Shown here piece by piece: positions 8,741-16,354 of a DNA stretch of 64,000 nucleotides; position 1 is the stretch's first letter; the number at the start of each line of letters is the position of its first letter. Source of the stretch: JAAYHV01 sp964400515 (GTDB lineage Bacteria > Bacillota > Clostridia > Peptostreptococcales > Anaerovoracaceae). Both the position numbers and the translations under genes were made by a program. Below the pieces are notes generated by a model. The model was given only the letters and a program-made list of their open reading frames with translations, made no database searches and was not told where the DNA came from. The stretch lies in NCBI GenBank assembly GCA_964400515.1, contig CAYNTJ010000003.1, positions 1 through 64,000 of the forward strand, written 5' to 3'.

Positions 8741-8926
8741 TTACCAGCTTGCTTTTTTAACGCCAGGGATTTCACCCTTATACGCAAGTTCTCTAAAACA
8801 TATACGGCAGATTCCATATTTCTTCAACACTGAATGAGGTCTTCCGCAGATTTTGCATCTTGTGTAAGCTCTTGTTGAATATTTAGGTTTTCTCTGCTGT
8901 CTTACCTTTTGAGATGTCTTAGCCAT
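8741..8926 (-). CDS. rpsN: 30S ribosomal protein uS14, zinc form (type Z)
   Basis: A 61-residue short S14 with a zinc ribbon formed by Cys24, Cys27, Cys40 and Cys43 (CKICGR and CRICFR). It ends GEIPGVKKASW, the family terminus. This type differs from the ~90-residue zinc-free paralogue that Bacillota induce in zinc shortage; no such paralogue is in the window. AGGAGG precedes the ATG. Confidence 0.98.
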   Translation of the reverse strand: MAKTSQKVRQQRKPKYSTRAYTRCKICGRPHSVLKKYGICRICFRELAYKGEIPGVKKASW

Positions 8927-8935
8927 AATTACCTC

Positions 8936-9484
8936 CTACTTCTCAAACGGCATACCAAGGGCTTCTAATAAAGCTTTTGCTTCTTCATCAGTCTTGGCTG
9001 TCGTAGTAAATACAATGTTCATTCCTTTAATGGTATCCACATCATCATAAACGATTTCAGGGAATATTAATTGTTCCTTGATACCCATTGAGTAGTTACC
9101 TCTACCATCAAAGGAGTTCATGCTTACACCTTTGAAGTCTCTTACTCTAGGAAGAGAAAGATTGAAGAACTTGTCAGCAAACACATACATGTTTTCACCC
9201 CTAAGAGTTACCTTAGCTCCAACAGGCATACCCTGTCTAACTTTAAAGTTAGCTATGGATTTCTTAGCTTTAGTTACTACCGGTTTTTGTCCGGTTATTA
9301 GTGACAATTCCTTTACAGCACTTTCTAGAATCTTAGAATTTTCTTTAGCTTCACCTAAACCCATATTAATTGTAATCTTAGTAAGCTTCGGAATTTCCAT
9401 TTTGCTCTTATACTTGAACTTTTCCATCAAGCTATCATATACTTGACCGTTATACTTTTCTTTTAATCTAGCTGTCAAAATCAA
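8936..9484 (-). CDS. rplE: 50S ribosomal protein uL5
   Basis: Binds 5S rRNA and contacts P-site tRNA and the 30S head. The 182-residue sequence shows VPKL-type block MEIPKLTKITINMGLGEAKE, GQKPVVTKAKKSIANFKVRQ, and the C-terminal GMNIVFTTTAKTDEEAKALL. Length is within the family range (about 179-182). A GGAGGAG site is present. It lies between rplX and rpsN. Confidence 0.98.
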   Translation of the reverse strand: MILTARLKEKYNGQVYDSLMEKFKYKSKMEIPKLTKITINMGLGEAKENSKILESAVKELSLITGQKPVVTKAKKSIANFKVRQGMPVGAKVTLRGENMYVFADKFFNLSLPRVRDFKGVSMNSFDGRGNYSMGIKEQLIFPEIVYDDVDTIKGMNIVFTTTAKTDEEAKALLEALGMPFEK

Positions 9485-9495
9485 CTCCTCCTTTC

Positions 9496-9801
9496 CTAGT
9501 CTATTACAGCGCCAGTTTTCTTTGACACTCTTACTTTTTTGCCATCTTCAATTTTAATGCCCAATTTAGTACCGCTCTTAGCTTTACCGTCATAGTACAT
9601 TACATTTGAAACATCGATAGGCCCTTCAATGTGCTTTATTTCTGAAGCTGCCTGTCTTGTTTGTTTTTGATGTTTAGTCTGAACATTAACACCTTCAACA
9701 ACTATTTTATTTTCCTTTGGCATTGCTCTAAGAACTTTTCCGGTTTTACCCTTGTCCTTACCGCTTATTACCACTACTGTATCATCCTTTTTTATACGCA
9801 T
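9496..9801 (-). CDS. rplX: 50S ribosomal protein uL24
   Basis: Assembly-initiator protein with a KOW motif near the N-terminus (DTVVVISGKDKGKTGKVLRA). The 101-residue product continues with VVEGVNVQTKHQKQTRQAAS and ends in a basic tail. AGGAGG lies upstream. Position rplN-rplX-rplE is canonical. Confidence 0.98.
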   Translation of the reverse strand: MRIKKDDTVVVISGKDKGKTGKVLRAMPKENKIVVEGVNVQTKHQKQTRQAASEIKHIEGPIDVSNVMYYDGKAKSGTKLGIKIEDGKKVRVSKKTGAVID

Positions 9802-9811
9802 TCTACACCTC

Positions 9812-10186
9812 CTATAATACTTCCGGTGCCAATGACACTATTTTCATAAAGCCTTTTTCTCTAAGCTCTCTAGCTACAGGTCCAAAAATACGAGTACCTA
9901 CAGGGTTCTTATCGTTTCTGTCCTTTATGATTACAGCAGCATTTTGATCAAACTTTACATAGCTTCCATCATCTCTTCTGGCACCATGCTTAGTTCTTAC
10001 TATTACTGCCTTTACTACGTCACCTTTTTTTACGACACCACCGGGTGTTGCATCCTTCACCGCGCATACGATTACGTCACCAATATATGCATACTCTCTG
10101 TTAGTACCACCTAAGATACTAATGCAAAGTAATTCCTTTGCGCCTGAGTTATCGGCAACTCTCAATCTGCTTTCTGTTTGTATCAT
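9812..10186 (-). CDS. rplN: 50S ribosomal protein uL14
   Basis: Interface protein forming the B8 bridge and the docking site for silencing factor RsfS. The sequence starts MIQTESRLRVADNSGAKELL and ends EKGFMKIVSLAPEVL; GARRDDGSYVKFDQNAAVII is the conserved middle. It is 124 residues, one or two longer than the usual 122. GGAGG precedes the ATG. Confidence 0.98.
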   Translation of the reverse strand: MIQTESRLRVADNSGAKELLCISILGGTNREYAYIGDVIVCAVKDATPGGVVKKGDVVKAVIVRTKHGARRDDGSYVKFDQNAAVIIKDRNDKNPVGTRIFGPVARELREKGFMKIVSLAPEVL

Positions 10187-10198
10187 GATCGTGCCTCC

Positions 10199-10459
10199 TT
10201 ACTTAGCCTTTTCGATTATTCCGACTAATCTCCATCTCTTATCCTTAGAAATAGGTTTAGTCTCCATAATTTTAACCTTATCGCCTACGCCACACTCGTT
10301 GTTTTCATCGTGAACCTTAAACTTCGTTGTTCTCTTAACGGCTTTACCATAAAGGGAATGTCTTACGAAATCTTCGATAGCAACAGTACATGTTTTATCC
10401 ATTTTGTCACTAACAACAGTTCCGATCATAGTCTTTCTTTTATTTCTTTCTACTGCCAT
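10199..10459 (-). CDS. rpsQ: 30S ribosomal protein uS17
   Basis: OB-fold 16S rRNA binder. I start it at MAVERNKRKTMIGTVVSD, giving 86 residues. An upstream in-frame ATG (MKGGCIM) would have to be translated through the ribosome binding site itself: its codons are the GGAGG, so it is rejected. The core VRHSLYGKAVKRTTKFKVHD is typical. It follows rpmC by 18 nt. Confidence 0.96.
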   Translation of the reverse strand: MAVERNKRKTMIGTVVSDKMDKTCTVAIEDFVRHSLYGKAVKRTTKFKVHDENNECGVGDKVKIMETKPISKDKRWRLVGIIEKAK

Positions 10460-10477
10460 AATACATCCTCCTTTCAA

Positions 10478-10678
10478 TTAAGCCTTAGCTTCCAGTTCTT
10501 TTTCTCTGATTATAGTTTTAACTCTAGCGATATCTTTTTTAACTTCTCTCATTTTTACCGGATTTTCAAGTTGTCCGGTAACGTGTTGGAATCTCAGATT
10601 GAACAATTCTTTCTTCATTCTTTCCAGTTCAACAGTTCTTTCAACATCAGTCATTTCTCTGATTTTGTTAAGTTCCAT
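10478..10678 (-). CDS. rpmC: 50S ribosomal protein uL29
   Basis: A 66-residue helical hairpin at the tunnel exit, part of the docking site for SRP and trigger factor. It starts MELNKIREMTDVERTVELER and has LFNLRFQHVTGQLENPVKMR. The ATG overlaps the rplP stop codon by one base (TAATG), so the two are translationally coupled. Confidence 0.97.
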   Translation of the reverse strand: MELNKIREMTDVERTVELERMKKELFNLRFQHVTGQLENPVKMREVKKDIARVKTIIREKELEAKA

Positions 10679-11112
10679 TATTCGTCACCACCCTTTACAT
10701 TTTCTTGTCCTTTGATGACAAATTTACTCTTGACAGGTAATTTATGTGAAGCAAGTCTTATTGCCTCTCTGGCTTGTGCTTCAGTTACACCGTCAATTTC
10801 AAACATTACTCTACCTGGTTTAATTACTGCTACCCAATATTCAGGTGCACCTTTACCAGAACCCATACGAACCTCTGCAGGTTTCTTTGTTACAGGCTTA
10901 TGTGGGAATATTTTAATATATACTTTACCGCCTCTTTTGATTGATCTTGTCATCGCAACTCTGGCAGCTTCTATTTGGTTAGAGTTAATCCAGCCGCATT
11001 CTTCGGCTACTAGACCATATGAACCATAAGTAACTGTGTTACCTTTGGTAGCTATGCCCTTCATTCTACCTCTATGAACTCTTCTACGTTTAACGCGCTT
11101 TGGCATTAACAT
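10678..11112 (-). CDS. rplP: 50S ribosomal protein uL16
   Basis: Lies between the A- and P-site tRNA arms in the large subunit. The 144-residue protein has the basic start MPKRVKRRRVHRGRMKGIAT, RAAMTR-type block IEAARVAMTRSIKRGGKVYI, and GKGAPEYWVAVIKPGRVMFE. The chosen ATG is 8 nt after GGAGG; the second Met (MPKR) two codons later is an alternative. Confidence 0.97.
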   Translation of the reverse strand: MLMPKRVKRRRVHRGRMKGIATKGNTVTYGSYGLVAEECGWINSNQIEAARVAMTRSIKRGGKVYIKIFPHKPVTKKPAEVRMGSGKGAPEYWVAVIKPGRVMFEIDGVTEAQAREAIRLASHKLPVKSKFVIKGQENVKGGDE

Positions 11113-11136
11113 GGCAAGTTCCTCCTTTCTATATTA

Positions 11137-12000
11137 TTATGCTTCTGTTTCCGCATTTTCATTGGAAACAGCTTGTTCTTCTACTTGTGGTTCTACTTTA
11201 GGGGCTTTTCTTACTCTTGTTGTTGCAGGTTTAACCGGAGCTTTTGCTTCCTTGTTAAATCTGTCGCCCTTTCTGTCAAAGTTTCTTTTTCTGTCAGTAT
11301 TCTTTCTTCCGCCTTTTCTTTCCTTTCTATCACTCTTAGTGCTAGAAGGAACAGAGCTCTTAAGACCCTTGTCTAATATCTCACCATGGTTAATCCATAC
11401 TTTTACACCGATTTTACCATATTGAGTATCAGCTTCAGCAAAACCATAGTCGATATCTGCTCTTAGTGTATGTAGAGGAACATTTCCTTCGCTGTATTTT
11501 TCATTTCTAGCGATTTCGGCTCCACCAAGTCTTCCTGAGCAAAGAACTTTTATACCTTTTGCTCCACCCTTCATAGTTCTTCCGATAGCCTGCTTCATAG
11601 CTCTTCTGAAAGACACACGTCTTTCTAAAGCTTGGGCAATGCTCTCAGCTGAAAGCTGTGCATCAAGTTCTGCTTTTTTAACTTCTTCTATAGAAATCTC
11701 TACTGTTTTATTTGTTAACTTAACAAGTTCCTTCTTAAGTTCTTCAACACCGTCACCTGATCTTCCTATTACCATACCAGGCTTAGCTGTCATAATAATA
11801 ACCTTAAGGTTGTTGGCAGCAGATCTTTCTATTACCACTTTAGCTACTCCAGCAGCATAAAGTTTTTTCTTTACATATGCTCTTACCTTGTTATCTTCAA
11901 CAAGATAATCAGCAAATTCATTTTTATTTGCGTACCACTTAGAATCCCAGTCTTTGATGACTCCGACTCTCAATCCATGTGGACTTACTTTCTGACCCAT
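11137..12000 (-). CDS. rpsC: 30S ribosomal protein uS3 with long basic tail
   Basis: Forms the mRNA entry channel and helps unwind mRNA. The KH domain (about residues 40-110, with MTAKPGMVIGRSGDGVEELK) and the C-terminal S3 domain (RRAMKQAIGRTMKGGAKGIK) are intact. The protein is 287 residues; the family is usually about 210-235. The extra segment from about residue 221 is low-complexity, first Lys/Arg/Asp-rich, then Glu-rich, and reads like a disordered tail. No frameshift is needed to explain it. It lies between rplV and rplP. Confidence 0.97.
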   Translation of the reverse strand: MGQKVSPHGLRVGVIKDWDSKWYANKNEFADYLVEDNKVRAYVKKKLYAAGVAKVVIERSAANNLKVIIMTAKPGMVIGRSGDGVEELKKELVKLTNKTVEISIEEVKKAELDAQLSAESIAQALERRVSFRRAMKQAIGRTMKGGAKGIKVLCSGRLGGAEIARNEKYSEGNVPLHTLRADIDYGFAEADTQYGKIGVKVWINHGEILDKGLKSSVPSSTKSDRKERKGGRKNTDRKRNFDRKGDRFNKEAKAPVKPATTRVRKAPKVEPQVEEQAVSNENAETEA

Positions 12001-12016
12001 TCAATGAACCTCCTTC

Positions 12017-12352
12017 TTATTCTTTCTCTTTAAGAGTTACACCAACATGGCTGCTTCTCTTTAAGATCATAGATGCTCTACCTTGTGCACCGGCTCTCCA
12101 CCTTTTCATTGTAGGGCCTTGATGCGCATATACTTCTGCAACATACAAATCGTCAGGATTCATATCAAAATTGTTTTCAGCATTAGCTGCAGCTGATTTT
12201 ACAACTTTTTCAACAATTTCAGATCCTTTACCAGGTGTAAACTTTAATATAGTTAATGCCTCGTTTAAATCCTTACCTCTTACAAGGTCTGTAACAGGCT
12301 TTAATTTTACAGGAGACATTCTTACGTATTTTGCAACTGCTTTTGCTTCCAT
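12017..12352 (-). CDS. rplV: 50S ribosomal protein uL22
   Basis: Lines the exit tunnel constriction with uL4. The 111-residue sequence begins MEAKAVAKYVRMSPVKLKPV and has the beta-hairpin region VAEVYAHQGPTMKRWRAGAQ followed by GRASMILKRSSHVGVTL. It is 16 nt after rpsS and 16 nt before rpsC. Confidence 0.98.
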   Translation of the reverse strand: MEAKAVAKYVRMSPVKLKPVTDLVRGKDLNEALTILKFTPGKGSEIVEKVVKSAAANAENNFDMNPDDLYVAEVYAHQGPTMKRWRAGAQGRASMILKRSSHVGVTLKEKE

Positions 12353-12368
12353 TTTTTATCTCCTTTTC

Positions 12369-12647
12369 CTATCTAACTTTAGATGATTTATCTGCAGCAT
12401 GTCCTTTGTAGGTTCTTGTTGGAGCAAATTCTCCAAGTCTGTGACCTACCATATCCTCTGTAATGTATACAGGAACATGTTTTCTTCCGTCATGGACTGC
12501 TATTGTATGTCCAACCATCTGCGGGAATATTGTAGATGGTCTTGACCAAGTTTTGATTACTTTCTTTTCGTTAGCCGCATTCATATCATCGATAGCTTTT
12601 AAAAGCTTCTTTTCTATAAAAGGGCCCTTTTTAAGTGATCTACCCAT
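12369..12647 (-). CDS. rpsS: 30S ribosomal protein uS19
   Basis: Head protein contacting the A-site finger and uS13. The 92-residue product starts MGRSLKKGPFIEKKLLKAID and carries WSRPSTIFPQMVGHTIAVHD and GHRLGEFAPTRTYKGHAADK, the hallmark segments. It lies between rplB and rplV. Confidence 0.98.
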   Translation of the reverse strand: MGRSLKKGPFIEKKLLKAIDDMNAANEKKVIKTWSRPSTIFPQMVGHTIAVHDGRKHVPVYITEDMVGHRLGEFAPTRTYKGHAADKSSKVR

Positions 12648-12661
12648 TTTATGCTCCTTTC

Positions 12662-13495
12662 CTACTTATCATTTCTCTTCTTAACAATGTACTTGTCAGA
12701 AGCTTTGTTTTTCTTACGTGTCTTGTATCCAAGAGCAGGTTTACCCCAAGGTGTAACAGGACTCTTTCTACCAACAGGAGCCTTACCTTCACCACCACCA
12801 TGAGGGTGATCGTTAGGGTTCATTACGGAACCTCTTACTGTAGGTCTTATACCCATATGTCTTTTTCTACCTGCTTTACCAATCTGGATATTACCGTGAT
12901 CGATATTACCAACTTCGCCTATTGTTGCTCTGCATTCGATTCTTACCATTCTTACTTCGCCGGAAGGAAGTCTTACCTGAGCATACTTACCTTCTTTTGC
13001 CATAAGCTGTGCACCGTTTCCTGCAGATCTTACAAGCTGTGCTCCTTTTCCCGGTTTTAATTCAATGTTATGAATTATTGTACCAACCGGAATGTTTGCT
13101 ATTGGAAGGGCATTACCAACCTTGATATCAGATTCTGGTCCTGAATAAATTACGTCGCCAACATTAAGTTTGTTAGGAGCAATTATGTATCTTTTTTCAC
13201 CATCAGCATAAACTAGCAATGCTATGTTAGCCGATCTGTTTGGATCGTATTCGATAGTGGTTACTTTTGCAGGAATATCGTCCTTAGTTCTCTTAAAGTC
13301 GATTATTCTGTATTTTGGTCTTGTTCCACCACCTCTATGTCTTACAGTTATTTTACCTCTTGCATTTCTTCCTGAATGCTTTTTAAGAGTAACAGTAAGA
13401 GCTTTCTCCGGTTTGTCAGTTGTGATTTCTTCAAATGTAGAAACAGTCATGCCTCTTAAACCAGGAGTTGTCGGATTATATTTTCTAATTCCCAT
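12662..13495 (-). CDS. rplB: 50S ribosomal protein uL2
   Basis: Essential for subunit joining and peptidyl transfer. At 277 residues it is full length. The conserved blocks NIPVGTIIHNIELKPGKGAQ and GSVMNPNDHPHGGGEGKAPV (with the functionally critical His region) are present, followed by SPVTPWGKPALGYKTRKK. An AGGAGG site precedes the ATG. Confidence 0.98.
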   Translation of the reverse strand: MGIRKYNPTTPGLRGMTVSTFEEITTDKPEKALTVTLKKHSGRNARGKITVRHRGGGTRPKYRIIDFKRTKDDIPAKVTTIEYDPNRSANIALLVYADGEKRYIIAPNKLNVGDVIYSGPESDIKVGNALPIANIPVGTIIHNIELKPGKGAQLVRSAGNGAQLMAKEGKYAQVRLPSGEVRMVRIECRATIGEVGNIDHGNIQIGKAGRKRHMGIRPTVRGSVMNPNDHPHGGGEGKAPVGRKSPVTPWGKPALGYKTRKKNKASDKYIVKKRNDK

Positions 13496-13513
13496 TCTTA
13501 CATTCCTCCTATA

Positions 13514-13804
13514 TTATAGACCTTGGAAGATTTCGATTTCTTTACTGTTTTCAGTAAGAGTAACGATTGCCTTCTTGTATGAAGCAGTTCTTCCAACGTT
13601 TCTTCCCATTCTCTTAAGCTTACCATTAACGTTCATGATGTTAACCTTTGCAACTTCGACACCGAAGATATCTTCAATTGCCTGTTTAACTTCAGTTTTA
13701 TTAGCATTTACTGCTACCTTAAATGTGTACTTTCTGTTAGCAACCTCATCCATACTGAGCTCAGTAATGATTGGTCTAATAACTACATCGTAACCTGATT
13801 TCAT
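13514..13804 (-). CDS. rplW: 50S ribosomal protein uL23
   Basis: Tunnel-exit protein and trigger factor dock. The 96-residue sequence has DVVIRPIITELSMDEVANRK, then KVAVNANKTEVKQAIEDIFG and VNIMNVNGKLKRMGRNVGR. Its ATG overlaps the rplD stop by one base, so the pair is coupled. Confidence 0.98.
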   Translation of the reverse strand: MKSGYDVVIRPIITELSMDEVANRKYTFKVAVNANKTEVKQAIEDIFGVEVAKVNIMNVNGKLKRMGRNVGRTASYKKAIVTLTENSKEIEIFQGL

Positions 13805-14427
13805 TATGCGTACACCTCCTCGATTTTTTCAACTGCACTCTTTGTCAGAATTAAGCTGTTATGATTTATAATCTCATATACATTCATAGTTCCAACTAAA
13901 GCAGTTCTAACTCCTTGAATATTAGAAGCTGATCTTACTACGTTCTCATCCTTTACATCCATAATGATAAGAGCTTTTCTTCCGGCTTTAATATTTTCAA
14001 GAACCTTTATCATTTCCTTTGTTTTAGGCTGTTCAAACTTAAGTTCATCAATAACTATAAGTTCTTTTTCTAAAGCCTTTGAAGAAAGAGCTGAAAGCAT
14101 TGCCAGTCTTCTTACCTTCTTAGGAACTGTATATCTGTAACTTCTTGGCTTTGGTGCGAAAACAATTCCGCCACCTACCTGTGTAGGATCTGTTGTGCTT
14201 CCTTGTCTATGACGTCCTGTTCCCTTCTGTCTGAAAGGCTTACGTCCTCCGCCTCTAACTTCGCTTCTTGTCTTAGCTGACTGAGTACCTTGTCTTCTGT
14301 TAGCTAAGTGATTTACAACTACAGTATGTACTGCATTTTCATTGGGCTCGATTCCGAAGATATCATCGCTTAGTACGATTTCTCCAGCTTCAGCACCTGC
14401 CATATTAAGCATTGTAATCTTTGCCAT
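13804..14427 (-). CDS. rplD: 50S ribosomal protein uL4
   Basis: Tunnel-lining protein. The 207-residue product shows the long extended loop with RQGTQSAKTRSEVRGGGRKP and TGRHRQGSTTDPTQVGGGIV, and the globular part ending in LILTKSAVEKIEEVYA. In E. coli uL4 represses its own operon through the S10 leader; the leader here is also structured, but the mechanism is not shown by sequence. It follows rplC by 25 nt. Confidence 0.98.
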   Translation of the reverse strand: MAKITMLNMAGAEAGEIVLSDDIFGIEPNENAVHTVVVNHLANRRQGTQSAKTRSEVRGGGRKPFRQKGTGRHRQGSTTDPTQVGGGIVFAPKPRSYRYTVPKKVRRLAMLSALSSKALEKELIVIDELKFEQPKTKEMIKVLENIKAGRKALIIMDVKDENVVRSASNIQGVRTALVGTMNVYEIINHNSLILTKSAVEKIEEVYA

Positions 14428-14452
14428 TAGTGCGTCCTCCTTTCTCGCTCAA

Positions 14453-15088
14453 TTATTTGTCTTGACCCTTAATTGCATAGTGTACACGTACTAAGCCACC
14501 TTTTTTACCAGGAATAGCACCTTTAACTAACAATAGGTTTCTATCTTCAATAACTTTTACTAAAACTACATTCTGCACAGTAACTGTGTCTCTACCCATT
14601 CTTCCGGGACCTGCATTGCCCTTGAATACTCTTGATGGGTAAGTACCGGCAGCTAATGCACCAGCCAGTCTCTTATGCTTTGAACCATGAGTCATCGGAC
14701 CTCTGTGATGTCCGTGTCTTTTGATGTTACCTTGTGTTCCTTTACCCTTTGAGATACCCGTTACATCCAGCTTCTTTCCTTCTTCGAAATCCGCAACAGT
14801 TATAACCTGTCCCAATTCGTAAACTTCACCATCTTCCGGTCTAAACTCTGCAACGTGTTTTTTAAGTGCAACTCCACTCTTTTCAAAATGACCAGTCATT
14901 GGTTTGTTGACTCTGTGTGGCTTTGTGTCTTCATAGCCTACCTGAACAGCATTGTATCCGTCTGTTTCCACAGTCTTAATCTGAGTTACTACCTCAGGTC
15001 CTGCTTCAATTACAGTTACGGGAACTACGTTGCCTTCTTCGGTGAAAATCTGAGTCATGCCGATTTTCTTTCCTAAAAGTGTTTTCAT
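14453..15088 (-). CDS. rplC: 50S ribosomal protein uL3
   Basis: Assembly initiator whose extended arm approaches the peptidyl transferase centre. The 211-residue product starts MKTLLGKKIGMTQIFTEEGN and holds the arm motif GTQGNIKRHGHHRGPMTHGS with AAGTYPSRVFKGNAGPGRMG. A 98-nt spacer separates it from rpsJ; that spacer has short inverted repeats but no gene. Confidence 0.98.
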   Translation of the reverse strand: MKTLLGKKIGMTQIFTEEGNVVPVTVIEAGPEVVTQIKTVETDGYNAVQVGYEDTKPHRVNKPMTGHFEKSGVALKKHVAEFRPEDGEVYELGQVITVADFEEGKKLDVTGISKGKGTQGNIKRHGHHRGPMTHGSKHKRLAGALAAGTYPSRVFKGNAGPGRMGRDTVTVQNVVLVKVIEDRNLLLVKGAIPGKKGGLVRVHYAIKGQDK

Positions 15089-15186
15089 ATCTTTCCTCCT
15101 AATTTCTTACAGCGGATTACTCTGGTTTGGCTTTTGCCCTCTCATGTAATCTTACTAAGGGGAGTACCCTTATCAATAATAAATTC

Positions 15187-15498
15187 TTAAAGCTTGATTT
15201 CGATATCTACGCCTGCAGGTAGATCAAGCTTTGTTAACGCTTCTGTTGTTTTTGTAGTCGCGTTAGTGATGTCGATTAATCTCTTATGAGTTCTTTGTTC
15301 GAACTGTTCTCTGCTGTCCTTGTACTTATGTACAGCTCTTAAGATTGTTACTACTTCTTTTTCAGTAGGTAGTGGAATAGGTCCCGAAACGTCTGCTCCG
15401 GTTTTCTTAGCTGTTTCCACAATCTTAACTGCAGATTTGTCTAACAACGCATGGTCATAAGCCTTTAATCTGATTCTGATTTTTTGTAATTCACTCAT
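15187..15498 (-). CDS. rpsJ: 30S ribosomal protein uS10 (NusE)
   Basis: Ribosomal head protein that also acts as NusE in antitermination. The 103-residue protein has IRIRLKAYDHALLDKSAVKI, SGPIPLPTEKEVVTILRAVH, and FEQRTHKRLIDI. It is the promoter-proximal gene of the supercluster. AGGAGG lies 6-7 nt upstream of the ATG, directly after the structured leader. The str genes (rpsL, rpsG, fusA, tuf) that often precede it are absent; tuf lies at 56.3 kb. Confidence 0.98.
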   Translation of the reverse strand: MSELQKIRIRLKAYDHALLDKSAVKIVETAKKTGADVSGPIPLPTEKEVVTILRAVHKYKDSREQFEQRTHKRLIDITNATTKTTEALTKLDLPAGVDIEIKL

Positions 15499-15511
15499 TC
15501 TTTTTCCTCCT

Positions 15512-15718
15512 ATTTTGTACTGTTTTCGCTACGCTTGTACGGGAATTTATGCTGCCCTTAGCGTTAATCACTTGCTTCTTACACGCTATCGTGCGTTTCC
15601 TTAAGTTTCGCACAAATCAAAAGACAGCGAATACCCTCGCCCCCATCTGGTGGGGACAATTCTCAGTAGAAATTACCTGATAGCTCAGCAACTTCCTACC
15701 TCATCGCCTTTAGCAAGC
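15512..15718 (-). promoter_or_regulatory. Structured 5' leader of the S10 operon
   Basis: About 205 nt between the predicted start site and the rpsJ ribosome binding site, much more GC-rich than other spacers here. On the minus strand it can form several hairpins: GTAGGAAGTT with AATTTCTAC; CCCCA with TGGGG; GTGCG with CGCAC; ACGCT...GGG with CCC...AGCGT; and a terminal GTAC/GTAC pair. No open reading frame stands out. It may be an autoregulatory ribosomal-protein leader. I could not match it to a family I know, and it lacks the T-box AGGGTGG element. Confidence 0.55.
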
Positions 15719-15724
15719 TCCAAT

Positions 15725-15753
15725 AGTATATATGAATAATTGTCAAATTGCAA
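15725..15753 (-). promoter_or_regulatory. Sigma-A-type promoter of the S10 operon
   Basis: On the minus strand a TTGCAA -35 element, a 17-nt spacer and a TATACT -10 element lie upstream of the leader. A stray TTGACA inside the spacer is too close to the -10 to serve as its -35. This is the only good promoter I see for the 31-gene cluster. Confidence 0.7.
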
Positions 15754-15939
15754 CCCCCTTTTATAAATATTTTTGATTTTTTCAAAAACATAGTTTACCA
15801 ATTCAATAGTATCAAGCACTTGAAGGGGCTAACATCGCACACTTCTACTAGGGTTTCCTGTATCCTTATTTCCCTTTACTTAATCCCCGGTTTCTGTTAT
15901 CATATATATATCAAAATGTTACTATGAAAGGAGATATGT

Positions 15940-16317
15940 ATGAAAGATTTTTATGTATGCGGCGTATGCGGAAACGTTGTAGAGAAAATAAAGGACAGCG
16001 GAGTTCCTATTATCTGCTGCGGACAACCGATGAACAAAATGGAAGTACAAAGCACAGACTCTACAAATGAAAAACATGTACCTTTAATTGAGGTGGATGG
16101 CACTAAGGTAAAGGTAACAGTGGGAAGCACTCTTCATCCAATGACTAAGGAACATCACATTTCCATGATTGTATTGGAAACTGATAATGATATGAAGAGA
16201 CAGTTCCTAGATCATGAAGGAGAACCGGTTGCATACTTTAATGTTTGCGAAGGGGAAAAGGTATTAAGAGCTTACGAGCTATGTAATATACATGGACTTT
16301 GGAAAAGCGAAGAATAG
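15940..16317 (+). CDS. dfx: Desulfoferrodoxin (superoxide reductase)
   Basis: Reduces superoxide to peroxide in the cytoplasm of anaerobes. The 125-residue protein has the N-terminal desulforedoxin domain with the Fe(Cys)4 set Cys7, Cys10, Cys26, Cys27, and the catalytic domain whose iron ligands fit His46 (KHVP), His66 (LHPMTKEHH), His72 or His73, Cys115 and His118 (CNIHG). It is therefore a complete two-iron enzyme. It stands alone, divergent from rpsJ, with GGAG 6 nt before the ATG, an AT-rich TATCAT/TATATA region about 30 nt upstream and a strong terminator behind. A regulator with a degenerate copy of this fold is at 45.8-46.4 kb. Confidence 0.96.
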   Translation: MKDFYVCGVCGNVVEKIKDSGVPIICCGQPMNKMEVQSTDSTNEKHVPLIEVDGTKVKVTVGSTLHPMTKEHHISMIVLETDNDMKRQFLDHEGEPVAYFNVCEGEKVLRAYELCNIHGLWKSEE

Positions 16318-16328
16318 AGATTAATTAT

Positions 16329-16354
16329 GGGCAGCTCAGCTGCCCATTTTTTTA
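16329..16354 (+). terminator. Intrinsic terminator of dfx
   Basis: GGGCAGC-TCA-GCTGCCC followed by ATTTTTTT, 12 nt past the dfx stop. The last bases of the convergent glycosyltransferase gene overlap the hairpin. Confidence 0.9.

Noticed and set aside
15512..15718. T-box riboswitch upstream of rpsJ
   Set aside because: The AGGGTGG antiterminator element and specifier loop are absent, and T-boxes govern amino acid genes.
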